A stretch of DNA of 64,000 nt from Nostocales cyanobacterium HT-58-2 (GTDB taxonomy: Bacteria > Cyanobacteriota > Cyanobacteriia > Cyanobacteriales > Nostocaceae), in NCBI GenBank assembly GCA_002163975.1, contig CP019636.1, positions 7,710,942 through 7,774,941 on the forward strand. Reading direction: 5' to 3'. Below the pieces are notes generated by a model. That model searched no databases and was not told where the DNA came from. It saw nothing but the letters and a program-made list of their open reading frames with translations. The translations under genes and the position numbers were made by a program. Position 1 is the first letter of the stretch. Each line of letters starts with the position of its first letter. Of this stretch, positions 7,632 to 15,786 are shown piece by piece.

Positions 7632-8627
7632 ATGATTGCAAAACGTACATTACTACCATCTTTCGTAGCTTCCTTATTTGTACTTGCAGCTACTCTCACA
7701 AGTTCCGGGCTAAAAGCTGACAGTACTCAAATTTCTAGCAACACTAAACAGACTAAACAAACAGAGGTTCGACTAGGTTATCAAAAAGGAACAGCTTTTC
7801 TTAACATAGTTAAAGCAAGAGGTAGCCTAGAAAAAAGATTAGGTTCTTCTGGGGTTGCTGTTAAATGGATTGAATTTGCTCAAGGACCTCCAATGATGGA
7901 GGCGATGAGTGCTAATGCGGTTGATATTGGGGTTGTGGGCGCACCACCTCCTATATTTGCCCAAGCGGCTGGTACACCAATTGTCTATGTTGCTAGCAGT
8001 TTACCTAATGGTAATAGTCAGGTTCTTTTAGTCAAAAAAGATTCTCCATTTCGGACAGTTGCTGATTTAAAAGGTAAAAAAGTCGCTGTAGGAAAAGGAA
8101 CAGCAGGACATTATTTAATTGTCAAAGTTTTAGAATCAGCAAAACTCACGCTTAAAGATATTCAGCCAGTATATCTATTACCACCAGAAGCTCGTGTTGC
8201 TTTTGAAGGAGGAAATGTTGACGCTTGGGTCACTTCTGACCCCCGTTACGCAGAGATTGAACGCACTGGAAAAATACGTGTTCTTGCCACCGGGGAAAAG
8301 ATTGCAGAACAACGTTCTTACTTCATTGCCACTCGCTCCTTTGTTGACAAACATCCTAACATTGTCAAAGCAATTTTAGAAGAACAAAAGAAAGATGAAG
8401 AGTGGGCAAAAAGTCACCGTAAGGAAACTGCCAAAATTTTAGAAACAGCAACAGGCGTGAAAGCTGAAAATTGGGAATGGTCTTTTCAAAGGAGACCCAA
8501 CTTTGGTGTGGTGTATTTGAATGACCAAATAGTGAAAGAACAGCAGCAGATGGCAGACCTATTTTACAATTTGAAGCTGATTCCAAAACCTGTACGAATT
8601 AAAGAAGCAACTTGGATACCGCAGTAA
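7632..8627 (+). CDS. ssuA: SsuA-like substrate-binding protein with Sec-type signal peptide
   Basis: This 331-residue sulfonate-binding protein has an N-terminal signal peptide (about residues 1-29, KRTLLPSFVASLFVLAATL then SSGLKA). The core repeats the family pattern: EVRLGYQKG, VDIGVVGAPPPIFAQAAG, DLKGKKVAVGKGTAGHYL, and AWVTSDPRYAEIE in the second lobe. It starts 12 bases after the TauD-like gene, with aggtgg before the ATG, so it is likely to be translated from the same message. The divergent cleft residues compared with its neighbours (TSDPRY versus IWEPF and TWDPF) suggest a different ligand preference. That is inference. Confidence 0.87.
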   Translation: MIAKRTLLPSFVASLFVLAATLTSSGLKADSTQISSNTKQTKQTEVRLGYQKGTAFLNIVKARGSLEKRLGSSGVAVKWIEFAQGPPMMEAMSANAVDIGVVGAPPPIFAQAAGTPIVYVASSLPNGNSQVLLVKKDSPFRTVADLKGKKVAVGKGTAGHYLIVKVLESAKLTLKDIQPVYLLPPEARVAFEGGNVDAWVTSDPRYAEIERTGKIRVLATGEKIAEQRSYFIATRSFVDKHPNIVKAILEEQKKDEEWAKSHRKETAKILETATGVKAENWEWSFQRRPNFGVVYLNDQIVKEQQQMADLFYNLKLIPKPVRIKEATWIPQ

Positions 8628-8692
8628 GGAGTGGAAGGGAGTAGGGGAAAGAAAACTAAGAATGAATAACCTAAGTTTTGGAGTTTTTTGTA

Positions 8693-9505
8693 ATGACTAC
8701 GCTTCCTGCATACGACTCAACATTATTTGAGGGTGCGGCTTGGTACTATGCTCGCTACAGACCAAAATACCCACCAGCCCTATTCGATTTGCTTACAGAA
8801 AAATTTCAACTAGATGGGACTGGACGGCTTTTAGACTTGGGTTGTGGTGCTGGGTTAATTACGATTCCGTTTCGCGATCGCTTTGAAGAAGTCATTGGAT
8901 TAGACCCTGATCCAGAGATGCTTCAAGAAGCTCAAAAACAAGCTGCATCTGTGGGAGCAACAAATATCAAATGGGTAAACGAACGAGCAGAATTAGTTTC
9001 TCGCGCTTTGGGGTCATTTCGTTTAGTCACAGTAGGAAGGGCTTTTCACTGGATGCAACGAGAAATAGTGCTAGAGCGTATTTATGAATTGCTAAGCGAT
9101 GATGGTGGAGTTGCAATTATCAATGCACCTCAAGATATATGGAACAGTGACGATCCGTGGAAGAAGACGGCGCTTACTGTTGTGAAGCGGTGGTTAGGTG
9201 AACAACGTCGCACTGGTCAAGGCGGACAAGGTGTGTGGAAACCTTTAGAAGTTTCTCATGAAGAGATATTGGCTAAATCGTCCTTTACTCGCCTTGAGAA
9301 ATATGAGTTGAAATTTGAGCAATTTTGGACAGTTGACACTTTTCTTGGCTATCTCTACACAACTGCTTTCTGTTTGCCTTCTTTTTTTGGAGACAACCGG
9401 GAAAAATTTGAAAAGGATTTAAGAGAATCTCTGCTAGCTGTCGAACCATCTGGTCAGTTTACAGAAGAACTACCCGTTATTATTATTACTGCTAGGAAGC
9501 AGTAA
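8693..9505 (+). CDS. Class I SAM-dependent methyltransferase
   Basis: This 270-residue methyltransferase has motif I as LLDLGCGAG (46-54), the acidic end of strand 2 as VIGLDPDPEM, and VTVGRAFHWM near motif IV. This is the arrangement of the Methyltransf_11/25 group acting on small molecules. The N-terminus (GAAWYYARYRPKYP) also fits that group. The frame is open from a TTG at 8678, but the ATG at 8693 has ggag nine bases upstream and is chosen. The substrate is unknown. Its place between two ssuA genes suggests a role with organosulfur compounds or a passenger gene. Confidence 0.82.
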   Translation: MTTLPAYDSTLFEGAAWYYARYRPKYPPALFDLLTEKFQLDGTGRLLDLGCGAGLITIPFRDRFEEVIGLDPDPEMLQEAQKQAASVGATNIKWVNERAELVSRALGSFRLVTVGRAFHWMQREIVLERIYELLSDDGGVAIINAPQDIWNSDDPWKKTALTVVKRWLGEQRRTGQGGQGVWKPLEVSHEEILAKSSFTRLEKYELKFEQFWTVDTFLGYLYTTAFCLPSFFGDNREKFEKDLRESLLAVEPSGQFTEELPVIIITARKQ

Positions 9506-9562
9506 ATTTTTAGAACCAGAATTTTGCAGCACCTCATCGCCTGCAATTGAAATCACAAGCTA

Positions 9563-9664
9563 AATGAGAAAATTTTACCGAAAAAGATTGATATCAAGGA
9601 TGCTTTGCTGACACCTAAGGAATATGCAGCGATTACTCCCCCTACACTTGTTAGTCAGAAATAG
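9563..9664 (+). pseudogene. Remnant of an ssuA gene (C-terminal 33 codons)
   Basis: In one frame, with no start codon, the DNA reads NEKILPKKIDIKDALL, then TPKEYAAITPPTLVSQK and a stop. This is nearly the same as the last residues of the next gene (KVIPRKIDIKQALL, ending TPPRLLSQR). It is a decayed or recombination-truncated extra ssuA copy between the methyltransferase and the intact ssuA at 9790. Confidence 0.8.
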
Positions 9665-9789
9665 TATAATTCTCTACCATTTTTTTACCTAACAACGGTT
9701 TACAAAAAACTTCCCAAACACTGTACTTGCTATGTAGAAGCATATAAATTTTCAGTCTTAACGAATCGTGAGGAGACTTTATAACAATT

Positions 9790-10842
9790 ATGGTGGATGA
9801 GAAATTCTTACAGCAACGCCGTCAATTCTTAAAGAGCTTTGTAAAATACTCATTGCTAGGATTATCTGGTTTTTCAACTCCGATTATTGGAAACTTTTTA
9901 GAAAAGGCTCAAGCACAAACAAAAACATCTGGAATCAACACTAACGTAGTCCGATTGGGCTATCAAACTTATGGAGATATTGTCAGGCTCAAAGGAGTTT
10001 TAGAACAACCGCTCAAAGCATTAGGTGTTGATATAGACTGGGCACCATTTCCCGCAGGTCCTCAACTATTGGAAGCCATGAGTGCAGGTAGAGTTGATAT
10101 AGGTAGTGTAGGAGAAACACCACCAATCTTTGCTCAAGCTGCTGGTGCACAACTTGTCTATATTGCTGGACGTAAACCTAGTAAAGGTGAAGGCAGCGGT
10201 CTAATTGTTAGGCAAGATTCACCTATTAAGCGAGTGGCAGATCTCAAAGGTCAGAAAGTTGTTTTTCAAAAAGGATCAGCTTCACACTATTTACTACTAA
10301 GAGCTTTGCAAGAAGCTGGGTTAAAATATAGTGATATTCAACCCATAAGTTTAACTCCAGCTGAAGCCCGCGATGCATTTATTCAAAAGAAAATTGATGC
10401 TTGGGTAACTTGGGACCCGTTTTATGCATTTGTGCAAAAAACTGCTAATGCTCGTACCCTAAGAAATGCAGCAGGAATTGCGACACAAGGGGGATTTTAT
10501 CTGGCAAGACGTGAATTTGCTGTCCAAAATCCTGGAGTGGTAAAAGTTGTTTTAGAAGAGATAGATAAGTTAGGGCAATGGGCTGAAGCTAACCCAACTG
10601 AGGTTGTCAAACTTCTTGCTCCTGAGCTTAAACTCGACCCAGCAATCTTAGAAGTGGCGGTGCGTCGGCGGACTTATACTTTAAGGAAACTTACACCAAA
10701 TCTTATTAGCGAACAACAACGCATCGCTGATGTATTTTATCAGGAAAAAGTCATTCCCCGAAAAATTGATATTAAGCAAGCGCTTCTTACAACTCAACAA
10801 TATACAGCGCTGACACCTCCAAGATTATTGAGTCAAAGATAA
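9790..10842 (+). CDS. ssuA: SsuA-like substrate-binding protein with Tat-type signal
   Basis: This 350-residue sulfonate-binding protein has a leader with twin arginines followed by FLK (QRRQFLKSF, residues 9-17), a hydrophobic stretch and an AQA-type cleavage region near 43. This suggests Tat export, unlike the Sec or lipoprotein leaders of its paralogues. The core carries VVRLGYQTYGD, VDIGSVGETPPIFAQAAG, DLKGQKVVFQKGSASHYLL and AWVTWDPFYAF. It is followed 57 bases later by ssuD and then ssuC, the classic ssu gene order, so it is the likeliest main partner of SsuBC. The ATG at 9790 is clear. Confidence 0.88.
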   Translation: MVDEKFLQQRRQFLKSFVKYSLLGLSGFSTPIIGNFLEKAQAQTKTSGINTNVVRLGYQTYGDIVRLKGVLEQPLKALGVDIDWAPFPAGPQLLEAMSAGRVDIGSVGETPPIFAQAAGAQLVYIAGRKPSKGEGSGLIVRQDSPIKRVADLKGQKVVFQKGSASHYLLLRALQEAGLKYSDIQPISLTPAEARDAFIQKKIDAWVTWDPFYAFVQKTANARTLRNAAGIATQGGFYLARREFAVQNPGVVKVVLEEIDKLGQWAEANPTEVVKLLAPELKLDPAILEVAVRRRTYTLRKLTPNLISEQQRIADVFYQEKVIPRKIDIKQALLTTQQYTALTPPRLLSQR

Positions 10843-10899
10843 ACAAAAAGATAAACAAAAAAGAATTTAAGATCATCAGCAATCATTAGAGGGAGCCAC

Positions 10900-12048
10900 G
10901 TGGTAGAAGCTTTTTGGTATTTACCAACCCAAGGAGATGAGCGTTATTTAGGTACAAAAATTGGCAGTCGCGAAGCCAATTATCCTTATATGCGACAAAT
11001 TGCCCAAGCTGTTGATCAACTCGGTTACGGTGGGATGTTGATTGGCACTGGACAAAAACAGGATACTTGGATTGTCGCTGCTTCGTTGATTCCAGTGACG
11101 CAACGCTTACGCTTTCTTGTCGCCTTTCGTCCTTCCATTATGTCGCCTTCGCTTTCTGCAAGGATGGCGGCGACTTTTGACCAAATTTCTAACGGTCGAA
11201 TTATTCTTAATGTGGTGACTGGTGGCGACTCAGAAGAACTTGCAAAAGATGGCGTGTTTTTAGACCATGATGAGCGTTATGAACTCACTGATGAGTTTCT
11301 CACGATTTGGCGATCGCTCATGCTAGGCGAAGAAGTCAACTTCAGTGGTCGTCACCTGAAAGCCAAAGGTGCTAAACTGCAATTTTCTCCTGTCCAAAAG
11401 CCTCATCCTACTCTCTATTTTGGTGGTTCTTCTGATGCTGCGCTTAGGGTTGCGGCTAAACACATTGATGTTTATTTAACTTGGGGTGAACCACCGCAAC
11501 AAGTTGCCGAAAAAATCGCTAAAGTTCGTCACTTAGCTGCAGAACAAGGCAGAACTGTCAGGTTTGGAATCCGGATGCACGTTATTGTCCGTGAAACCAC
11601 ATCACAAGCGTGGGATGCAGCAAATGATTTGATAAAATATGTGGATGAAAAAACAATTGCTGCTGCACAACAACGGTTTGCTCGCTCTGATTCAGAGGGA
11701 CAACGCCGCATGGTACAACTGCATCAAGGCAGCCGTAAACAATTAGAAATTAGCCCCAATTTATGGTCAGGTGTTGGCTTAGCGCGGGGAGGTGCGGGGA
11801 CTGCTTTAGTAGGAGATCCAGATACAGTTGCTGTGCGGATACTGGAATATACTGATTTAGGAATTGATACTTTTGTGTTGTCGGGTTATCCTCATTTAGA
11901 AGAGGCTTATCGAGTTGCTGAATTAGTTTTTCCACGCTTACCTTTACAGAATCTTCCCACTTTTGCATCGCCGCAAGCGTTGAACAATCCATATAACGAA
12001 TTTGTGAATAAATCCGATTTACTGCAACCACAACCAACAGCTTCATAG
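10900..12048 (+). CDS. ssuD: FMNH2-dependent alkanesulfonate monooxygenase
   Basis: This 382-residue bacterial-luciferase-like enzyme cleaves C1-C14 alkanesulfonates to aldehyde and sulfite with reduced FMN and oxygen. It has the SsuD landmarks: an opening FWYLPTQGDERYLG, YGGMLIGTGQKQDTW, FRPSIMSPSLSARMAATFD and GRIILNVVTGGDSEELA. GGSSDAALRVAAKHIDVYLTW and LSGYPHLEEAYR follow. Its length matches the family. The start is GTG at 10900, with gaggg several bases upstream. It stands between ssuA and ssuC and should be cytoplasmic. Reduced flavin must come from another protein, possibly the nitroreductase at 276. Confidence 0.92.
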   Translation: MVEAFWYLPTQGDERYLGTKIGSREANYPYMRQIAQAVDQLGYGGMLIGTGQKQDTWIVAASLIPVTQRLRFLVAFRPSIMSPSLSARMAATFDQISNGRIILNVVTGGDSEELAKDGVFLDHDERYELTDEFLTIWRSLMLGEEVNFSGRHLKAKGAKLQFSPVQKPHPTLYFGGSSDAALRVAAKHIDVYLTWGEPPQQVAEKIAKVRHLAAEQGRTVRFGIRMHVIVRETTSQAWDAANDLIKYVDEKTIAAAQQRFARSDSEGQRRMVQLHQGSRKQLEISPNLWSGVGLARGGAGTALVGDPDTVAVRILEYTDLGIDTFVLSGYPHLEEAYRVAELVFPRLPLQNLPTFASPQALNNPYNEFVNKSDLLQPQPTAS

Positions 12049-12057
12049 AGGTTTCCA

Positions 12058-12861
12058 ATGGCAATAGCACTCAAATTTAAGTCCAACATTTTTCACAATC
12101 GCCAGATTCAATCGCTTATTCCTTGGGGTGTACCCATACTCCTACTTGTCGTGTGGCAACTTTTATCAACAATAGGCGTAATTCCCACCAGAATCTTACC
12201 CGCACCTTTGAGTGTGGTAGGTGCTGCAATCAAATTAGCCGAGACTGGCGAATTGTTTAGGAATATTGGCATCAGCGCAGCGCGAGCAATTAGTGGTTTC
12301 ATCGTTGGTGGGAGTATCGGCTTTGCCTTGGGTTTGCTCAATGGCATTTCTCCTATTGCGGAAAAATTACTTGATACTTCTCTGCAGATGCTTCGGAATA
12401 TTCCTAACTTGGCATTGATTCCCCTAGTGATTTTGTGGTTTGGAATTGGAGATGAAGCAAGGCTATTTCTTGTCTCCTTGGGTGTGATGTTCCCTATTTA
12501 CTTGAATACCTTTCATGGAATTCGCAGCGTCGATCCAGGATTGATTGAAATGGGGAGAGTTTATGGTTTAACTGCGTGGGGTTTGTTCTGGCGGATTATT
12601 CTTCCTGGTGCAATGTCTTCCATCCTTGTTGGTGTTCGCTTCTCTTTGGGGATCATGTGGTTAACACTCATTGTCGCTGAGACTATTGCCGCAGACTCAG
12701 GAATCGGTTATATGGCGATGAATGCCAGAGAATTTATGCAGACTGATGTTGTGGTGTTGAGCATTTTGCTATATGCATTGTTTGGTAAGCTTGCAGATGT
12801 CATTGCTAGGTATTTGGAAAGATACTGGTTGCAATGGCATCCGAATTATCAAAATGTTTAG
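12058..12861 (+). CDS. ssuC: Sulfonate ABC transporter permease
   Basis: This 267-residue inner-membrane permease has about six hydrophobic spans, beginning with a long span at 21-45 (LIPWGVPILLLVVWQLL). The coupling-helix (EAA-type) region is near 160-185, with LIEMGRVYGLTAWGLFWRI and ILPGAM. The binding-protein-dependent transport fold and its length match SsuC/TauC. It begins 9 bases after ssuD, so they are co-translated, and a good intrinsic terminator follows 39 bases after the stop. SsuB, encoded at 2935, is the only ATPase candidate in the island. Confidence 0.9.
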   Translation: MAIALKFKSNIFHNRQIQSLIPWGVPILLLVVWQLLSTIGVIPTRILPAPLSVVGAAIKLAETGELFRNIGISAARAISGFIVGGSIGFALGLLNGISPIAEKLLDTSLQMLRNIPNLALIPLVILWFGIGDEARLFLVSLGVMFPIYLNTFHGIRSVDPGLIEMGRVYGLTAWGLFWRIILPGAMSSILVGVRFSLGIMWLTLIVAETIAADSGIGYMAMNAREFMQTDVVVLSILLYALFGKLADVIARYLERYWLQWHPNYQNV

Positions 12862-12899
12862 ATATATGCGTTGCACTGCTTATTAAATTTCACACGAAG

Positions 12900-12934
12900 A
12901 CGCAAGGGTGGTAAGGTAAACCTTGCGTTTTTTT
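12900..12934 (+). terminator. Rho-independent terminator after ssuC
   Basis: An 8-bp GC-rich stem (acgcaagg with ccttgcgt) encloses a 12-nt loop and runs straight into a T tract. It marks the end of the sulfonate island transcript. Confidence 0.8.
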
Positions 12935-12979
12935 ATATTTTTGAGTAAAAATAAGGCGTTGCGTAAGATGGCGATAAAA

Positions 12980-13051
12980 AATAGACCTCTTGCATGAATG
13001 CTATAAAAGATTTGTAGGATGTGTTAGGACGAAGTCCGTAACGCATCTTCT
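12980..13051 (+). repeat. 72-bp dispersed repeat, copy 1
   Basis: It begins aatagacctcttgcatgaat and ends with gaagtccgtaacgcatcttc plus one t. A nearly identical copy lies in opposite orientation at 44111-44182, with only a few mismatches. This is probably a non-coding mobile repeat. Confidence 0.8.
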
Positions 13052-13076
13052 AAGATACAAGGATGCGTTAGCCGAG

Positions 13077-13187
13077 AGTACCCATGCTGTCCTTTGCAAT
13101 TGATGCGTTACGGCTATTCTTTGATTGAGTGCACGGCTGAAGAAACAAGTACCCATGCTGTCCTTTGCAATTGATGCGTTACGGCTA
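13077..13187 (+). repeat. 40-bp direct repeat pair
   Basis: Identical 40-bp copies, beginning agtacccatgctgtcctttg, lie at 13077-13116 and 13148-13187 (period 71 bp). The second runs into the hairpin gatgcgtta/taacgcatc (13173-13200). Confidence 0.8.
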
Positions 13188-13227
13188 CGCCTAACGCATC
13201 CTACAAAAAATTCTATCCGCCTACTTA

Positions 13228-13458
13228 AAATCTTGGAATTCCAACCTCAGAACTTGGAACTTCAACCTCAAAACCTAAAAGTTCACCCTCAGAACCTGAA
13301 AGTTCATCCTCAGAACCTGAAAGTTCATCCTCAGAACTCGAAACTTCATCCTCAGAACCTGAAAGTTCACCCTCAGAACCTGAAAGTTCATCCTCAGAAC
13401 CTGAAAGTTCACCCTTAAAAGCTCAAAATTCATCCTCAGAACCTAAAATTCCAAGCTC
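13228..13458 (+). repeat. 21-bp tandem repeat (minisatellite), about ten imperfect copies
   Basis: The unit is close to ttcatcctcagaacctgaaag. Because it is 21 bp long, one frame reads an endless QNLKVHP heptapeptide. No good start codon or ribosome site precedes it (only a TTG at 13125, inside another repeat), so I treat it as non-coding. Confidence 0.8.
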
Positions 13459-13475
13459 AAACCATAAATTGTAGG

Positions 13476-13536
13476 GTGGGCATTGCCAAAAAAGCATGTT
13501 TGATGGACATTTGAGATAGTAATAGGCAATGCCCAC
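13476..13536. repeat. Palindromic element with a perfect 12-bp stem
   Basis: The arms gtgggcattgcc (13476-13487) and ggcaatgcccac (13525-13536) bracket a 37-nt interior. It looks like a small non-autonomous repeat of the kind common in cyanobacterial intergenic DNA. Confidence 0.75.
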
Positions 13537-13576
13537 ACATCTGTTGCTTTGATTTTATATAAATTGCACTTTCGCC

Positions 13577-13785
13577 CTCAGACTGGAAGTCTGGGGCTAT
13601 ACAGACAAAACCCGCCTGCGCGGGTTTCGCCAATGAGTCTGCGTAGACAGACTTTGTTTGTGTAGGCGAGCCAGTGCGTTGCGGTGAGACAGCGCTGCAG
13701 GAGGGTTTCCCTCCGCAGGCGACTGCGAACCCGGAGGGAGGTTCCCTCCGTTGTAGCAACTGGCGTGCGACTTCCAGTCGCCACA
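13577..13785. repeat. GC-rich compound hairpin repeat
   Basis: The block runs between the outer inverted segments actggaagtc and gacttccagt. Inside are several hairpins, including acccgcctgcgcgggt and gtctgcgtagacagac. Its composition is richer in GC than the surroundings. It resembles mosaic repeats dispersed in Nostoc-type genomes. Confidence 0.6.
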
Positions 13786-13829
13786 GCTTTTCAAAGATGC
13801 TTTTTGAACTTCTTCATACAGATTTGAGA

Positions 13830-15539
13830 TCAACTTTCCTCTTCTACCACCTGTTCCACAAATCTTTGCACCAATGGCACTTGGAAAGCATTGCCTTCTT
13901 TCTCTACAATTTCTTTCCGCACCAATTTTCGCACAACTCCTTTATCTTTCTCTGTCGGAGTTTCCCCTTGGACTAAACGCCGTAGAAAAATGCGATCGCT
14001 CTCTGCTAAACTCGTCCATAATTCCCGAAAATACTGATCGCCTCGTTCTATTACTGTGGGAATAACCGCGTGGACATCGTTAGCAGTGGCTTTTGCACTC
14101 CCTGCATCTCGCCTGTTTTCTCTGATTTCCCGGTTCAGCAGTTCCACCACTTCATAACATACCAACTGAACAAGATAAGGTTGGCAATGAGTCAGTTGAA
14201 TAATTGTGTTTACAGCACTTGGTTGGTAGATATTGGGGAAGTCCTCCACTGGTTGTAGAATCAACTCACGGGCTTCTGACTCTTGCAAGTAGGTTATGCG
14301 TAAAGCACGAGTATTAATGAGATAGTCACTCCAGTAGGCAGGAAGTTCCGAAAGTTGATGCGAACCACTAAAAAGCAAAGTCCACTTTTGGCGGTGTTGC
14401 AGGATATTGCGGAAAAAGTTGAGTGAACGTGTGCGTGTGACTTCTTCTACCTCACTGAGACGCTCAAATTCGTCCAGACAAAGAAGAAACCGCTTACTAG
14501 GAACTGTGCGTTCTATTTCGCCTAGCCAAGTTTGCAAAGCTGGAAATGGATCTTCAGCCAGCTTCTCGCTATCAGGATAAGGTAATCTCATCCTTCGGGG
14601 TAATTGTTGTCGTGCTGCATCGATGATTTGTTGTGCCAAATCATTTGCTAACCCCTTGGGAGTTTCGGCTGATGCGGTTCTTTGCAAATCTACTAATAAC
14701 GGTACAACTGTAGAGTCTACTTTGTGGGGTAAGTACTTGAGAGCAGAGGTTTTCCCTGTTCTCCGCCCACCATACAGCAACAACACGGGCGGCTGATCCG
14801 AAAGTGTTAAAGTTTCAATTTCCCGAAAGATGTCAATTCGTCCTTTGAAACGATTGTTTGCTGTCTCGGGATCTAGGGAATTGCCAGCAATATAAACTTG
14901 CCGGATTTCTTTTGAGTGTCCTGTTTGTTCCTCTAATGTACGCTGTGCAGTTTCCAGAATACTTAGCCAGCGAGTAATACTGCCAAAATTGGTAGCTATC
15001 TGAGCATGTTTTCCATAAGCGAGATTATTTTGCAACTCGCGCAACGCACGAACCGGACGCTTGAGTAATTCTGCCTGACGATAGGGGGAAGTAGCACGAA
15101 GAGATGCTTTTACACCTTGGCTAATATCCAGCAGTTGAGGTAGCACAGTGCCAAGTTCTTCTGGTGGCGGTGAAGGTATCCAAGCGAGTTGTTCAGGGAC
15201 AGATGTGATATCACTCAAATGCTGACAACGGCTGAGGCTGTTGACAGCTATACCGGTTATTGCTTGTGCTGCGACTCGTTGCTGGTTGGTGGAAGTGGTG
15301 AGGTAATCAATCGTCTCGCGGGCAGCAGCTGGGTTTTCTTGATAGGCTTCTACAATCAGCTTGTCTATAAAAGGCAGTGGCAAAATAATCTTTTCGTCAA
15401 AACGGGCTGGTAGGTAGCGCAGCCACTTTACTCTATCTCCACTTTGCGAAAGTAGAAAAAGAATCAGCATCCACAGAAACTCTGGCAACCAAAAGTAAAC
15501 ACGGAGAAAACCAAGAATAAACGTCACGCCTCCCGCCAC
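13830..15539 (-). CDS. AAA/STAND-type ATPase, main part of a frameshifted gene
   Basis: This 569-residue frame carries a membrane-proximal hydrophobic segment (about residues 5-30), then a helical region, then a P-loop ATPase domain. The Walker A is GGRRTGKTS (257-265), and a Walker B of the form FLLCLDEFERL is near 350. The C-terminal half looks like a winged-helix region (LTHCQPYLVQLVCYEVVELL). It belongs to the AAA_16/STAND-like set common in cyanobacteria. The first residues (MAGGVTF) continue the GVA repeat of the frame at 15542-16207, offset by one base, so the two are probably one gene. The GTG used here is only the first in-frame codon. Confidence 0.7.
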   Translation of the reverse strand: MAGGVTFILGFLRVYFWLPEFLWMLILFLLSQSGDRVKWLRYLPARFDEKIILPLPFIDKLIVEAYQENPAAARETIDYLTTSTNQQRVAAQAITGIAVNSLSRCQHLSDITSVPEQLAWIPSPPPEELGTVLPQLLDISQGVKASLRATSPYRQAELLKRPVRALRELQNNLAYGKHAQIATNFGSITRWLSILETAQRTLEEQTGHSKEIRQVYIAGNSLDPETANNRFKGRIDIFREIETLTLSDQPPVLLLYGGRRTGKTSALKYLPHKVDSTVVPLLVDLQRTASAETPKGLANDLAQQIIDAARQQLPRRMRLPYPDSEKLAEDPFPALQTWLGEIERTVPSKRFLLCLDEFERLSEVEEVTRTRSLNFFRNILQHRQKWTLLFSGSHQLSELPAYWSDYLINTRALRITYLQESEARELILQPVEDFPNIYQPSAVNTIIQLTHCQPYLVQLVCYEVVELLNREIRENRRDAGSAKATANDVHAVIPTVIERGDQYFRELWTSLAESDRIFLRRLVQGETPTEKDKGVVRKLVRKEIVEKEGNAFQVPLVQRFVEQVVEEES

Positions 15540-15786
15540 GCCTACCGCCCCGCCACGCCTACCGCCACGCCTACCGCCACGCCTACCGCCACGCCTACCG
15601 CCACGCCTCCCGCCACGCCTCCCGCCACACCAAACGCCACGCCTACCGCCACGCCTCCCGCCACGCCTCCCGCCACGCCTAACGCCACGCCTAACGCCAC
15701 GCCTAACGCCACGCCAAACGCCACGCCAAACGCCACGCCAAACGCCACGCCAAACGCCACGCCAAACGCCACGCCAAACGCCACGT
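15530..15786 (-). repeat. 12-bp tandem repeat coding for (G-V-A-x) repeats
   Basis: On the minus strand, units such as gtaggcgtggcg, ggaggcgtggcg and tttggcgtggcg repeat about twenty times, encoding GVAV, GVAG and GVAF. The tract crosses the frame break between the two ATPase frames. Repeats of this kind expand and contract readily. Confidence 0.9.

Larger units (their letters stand above)
12935..13829. other. About 900-bp repeat-rich region without a convincing gene
   Basis: This stretch between two converging transcription units is built of dispersed repeats: a 72-bp element also found at 44111, a 40-bp direct repeat pair, a 21-bp minisatellite, a 12-bp-stem palindrome and a GC-rich hairpin cluster. 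Some frames stay open through the 21-bp repeat only because its length is divisible by three. Confidence 0.7.

Noticed and set aside
13125..13418. Open frame reading QNLKVHP repeats
   Set aside because: It exists only because of a 21-bp tandem repeat. The start is a TTG inside another repeat and no ribosome site precedes it.
13228..13458. CRISPR array
   Set aside because: The 21-bp units are contiguous with no unique spacers and no cas genes are present in the window.
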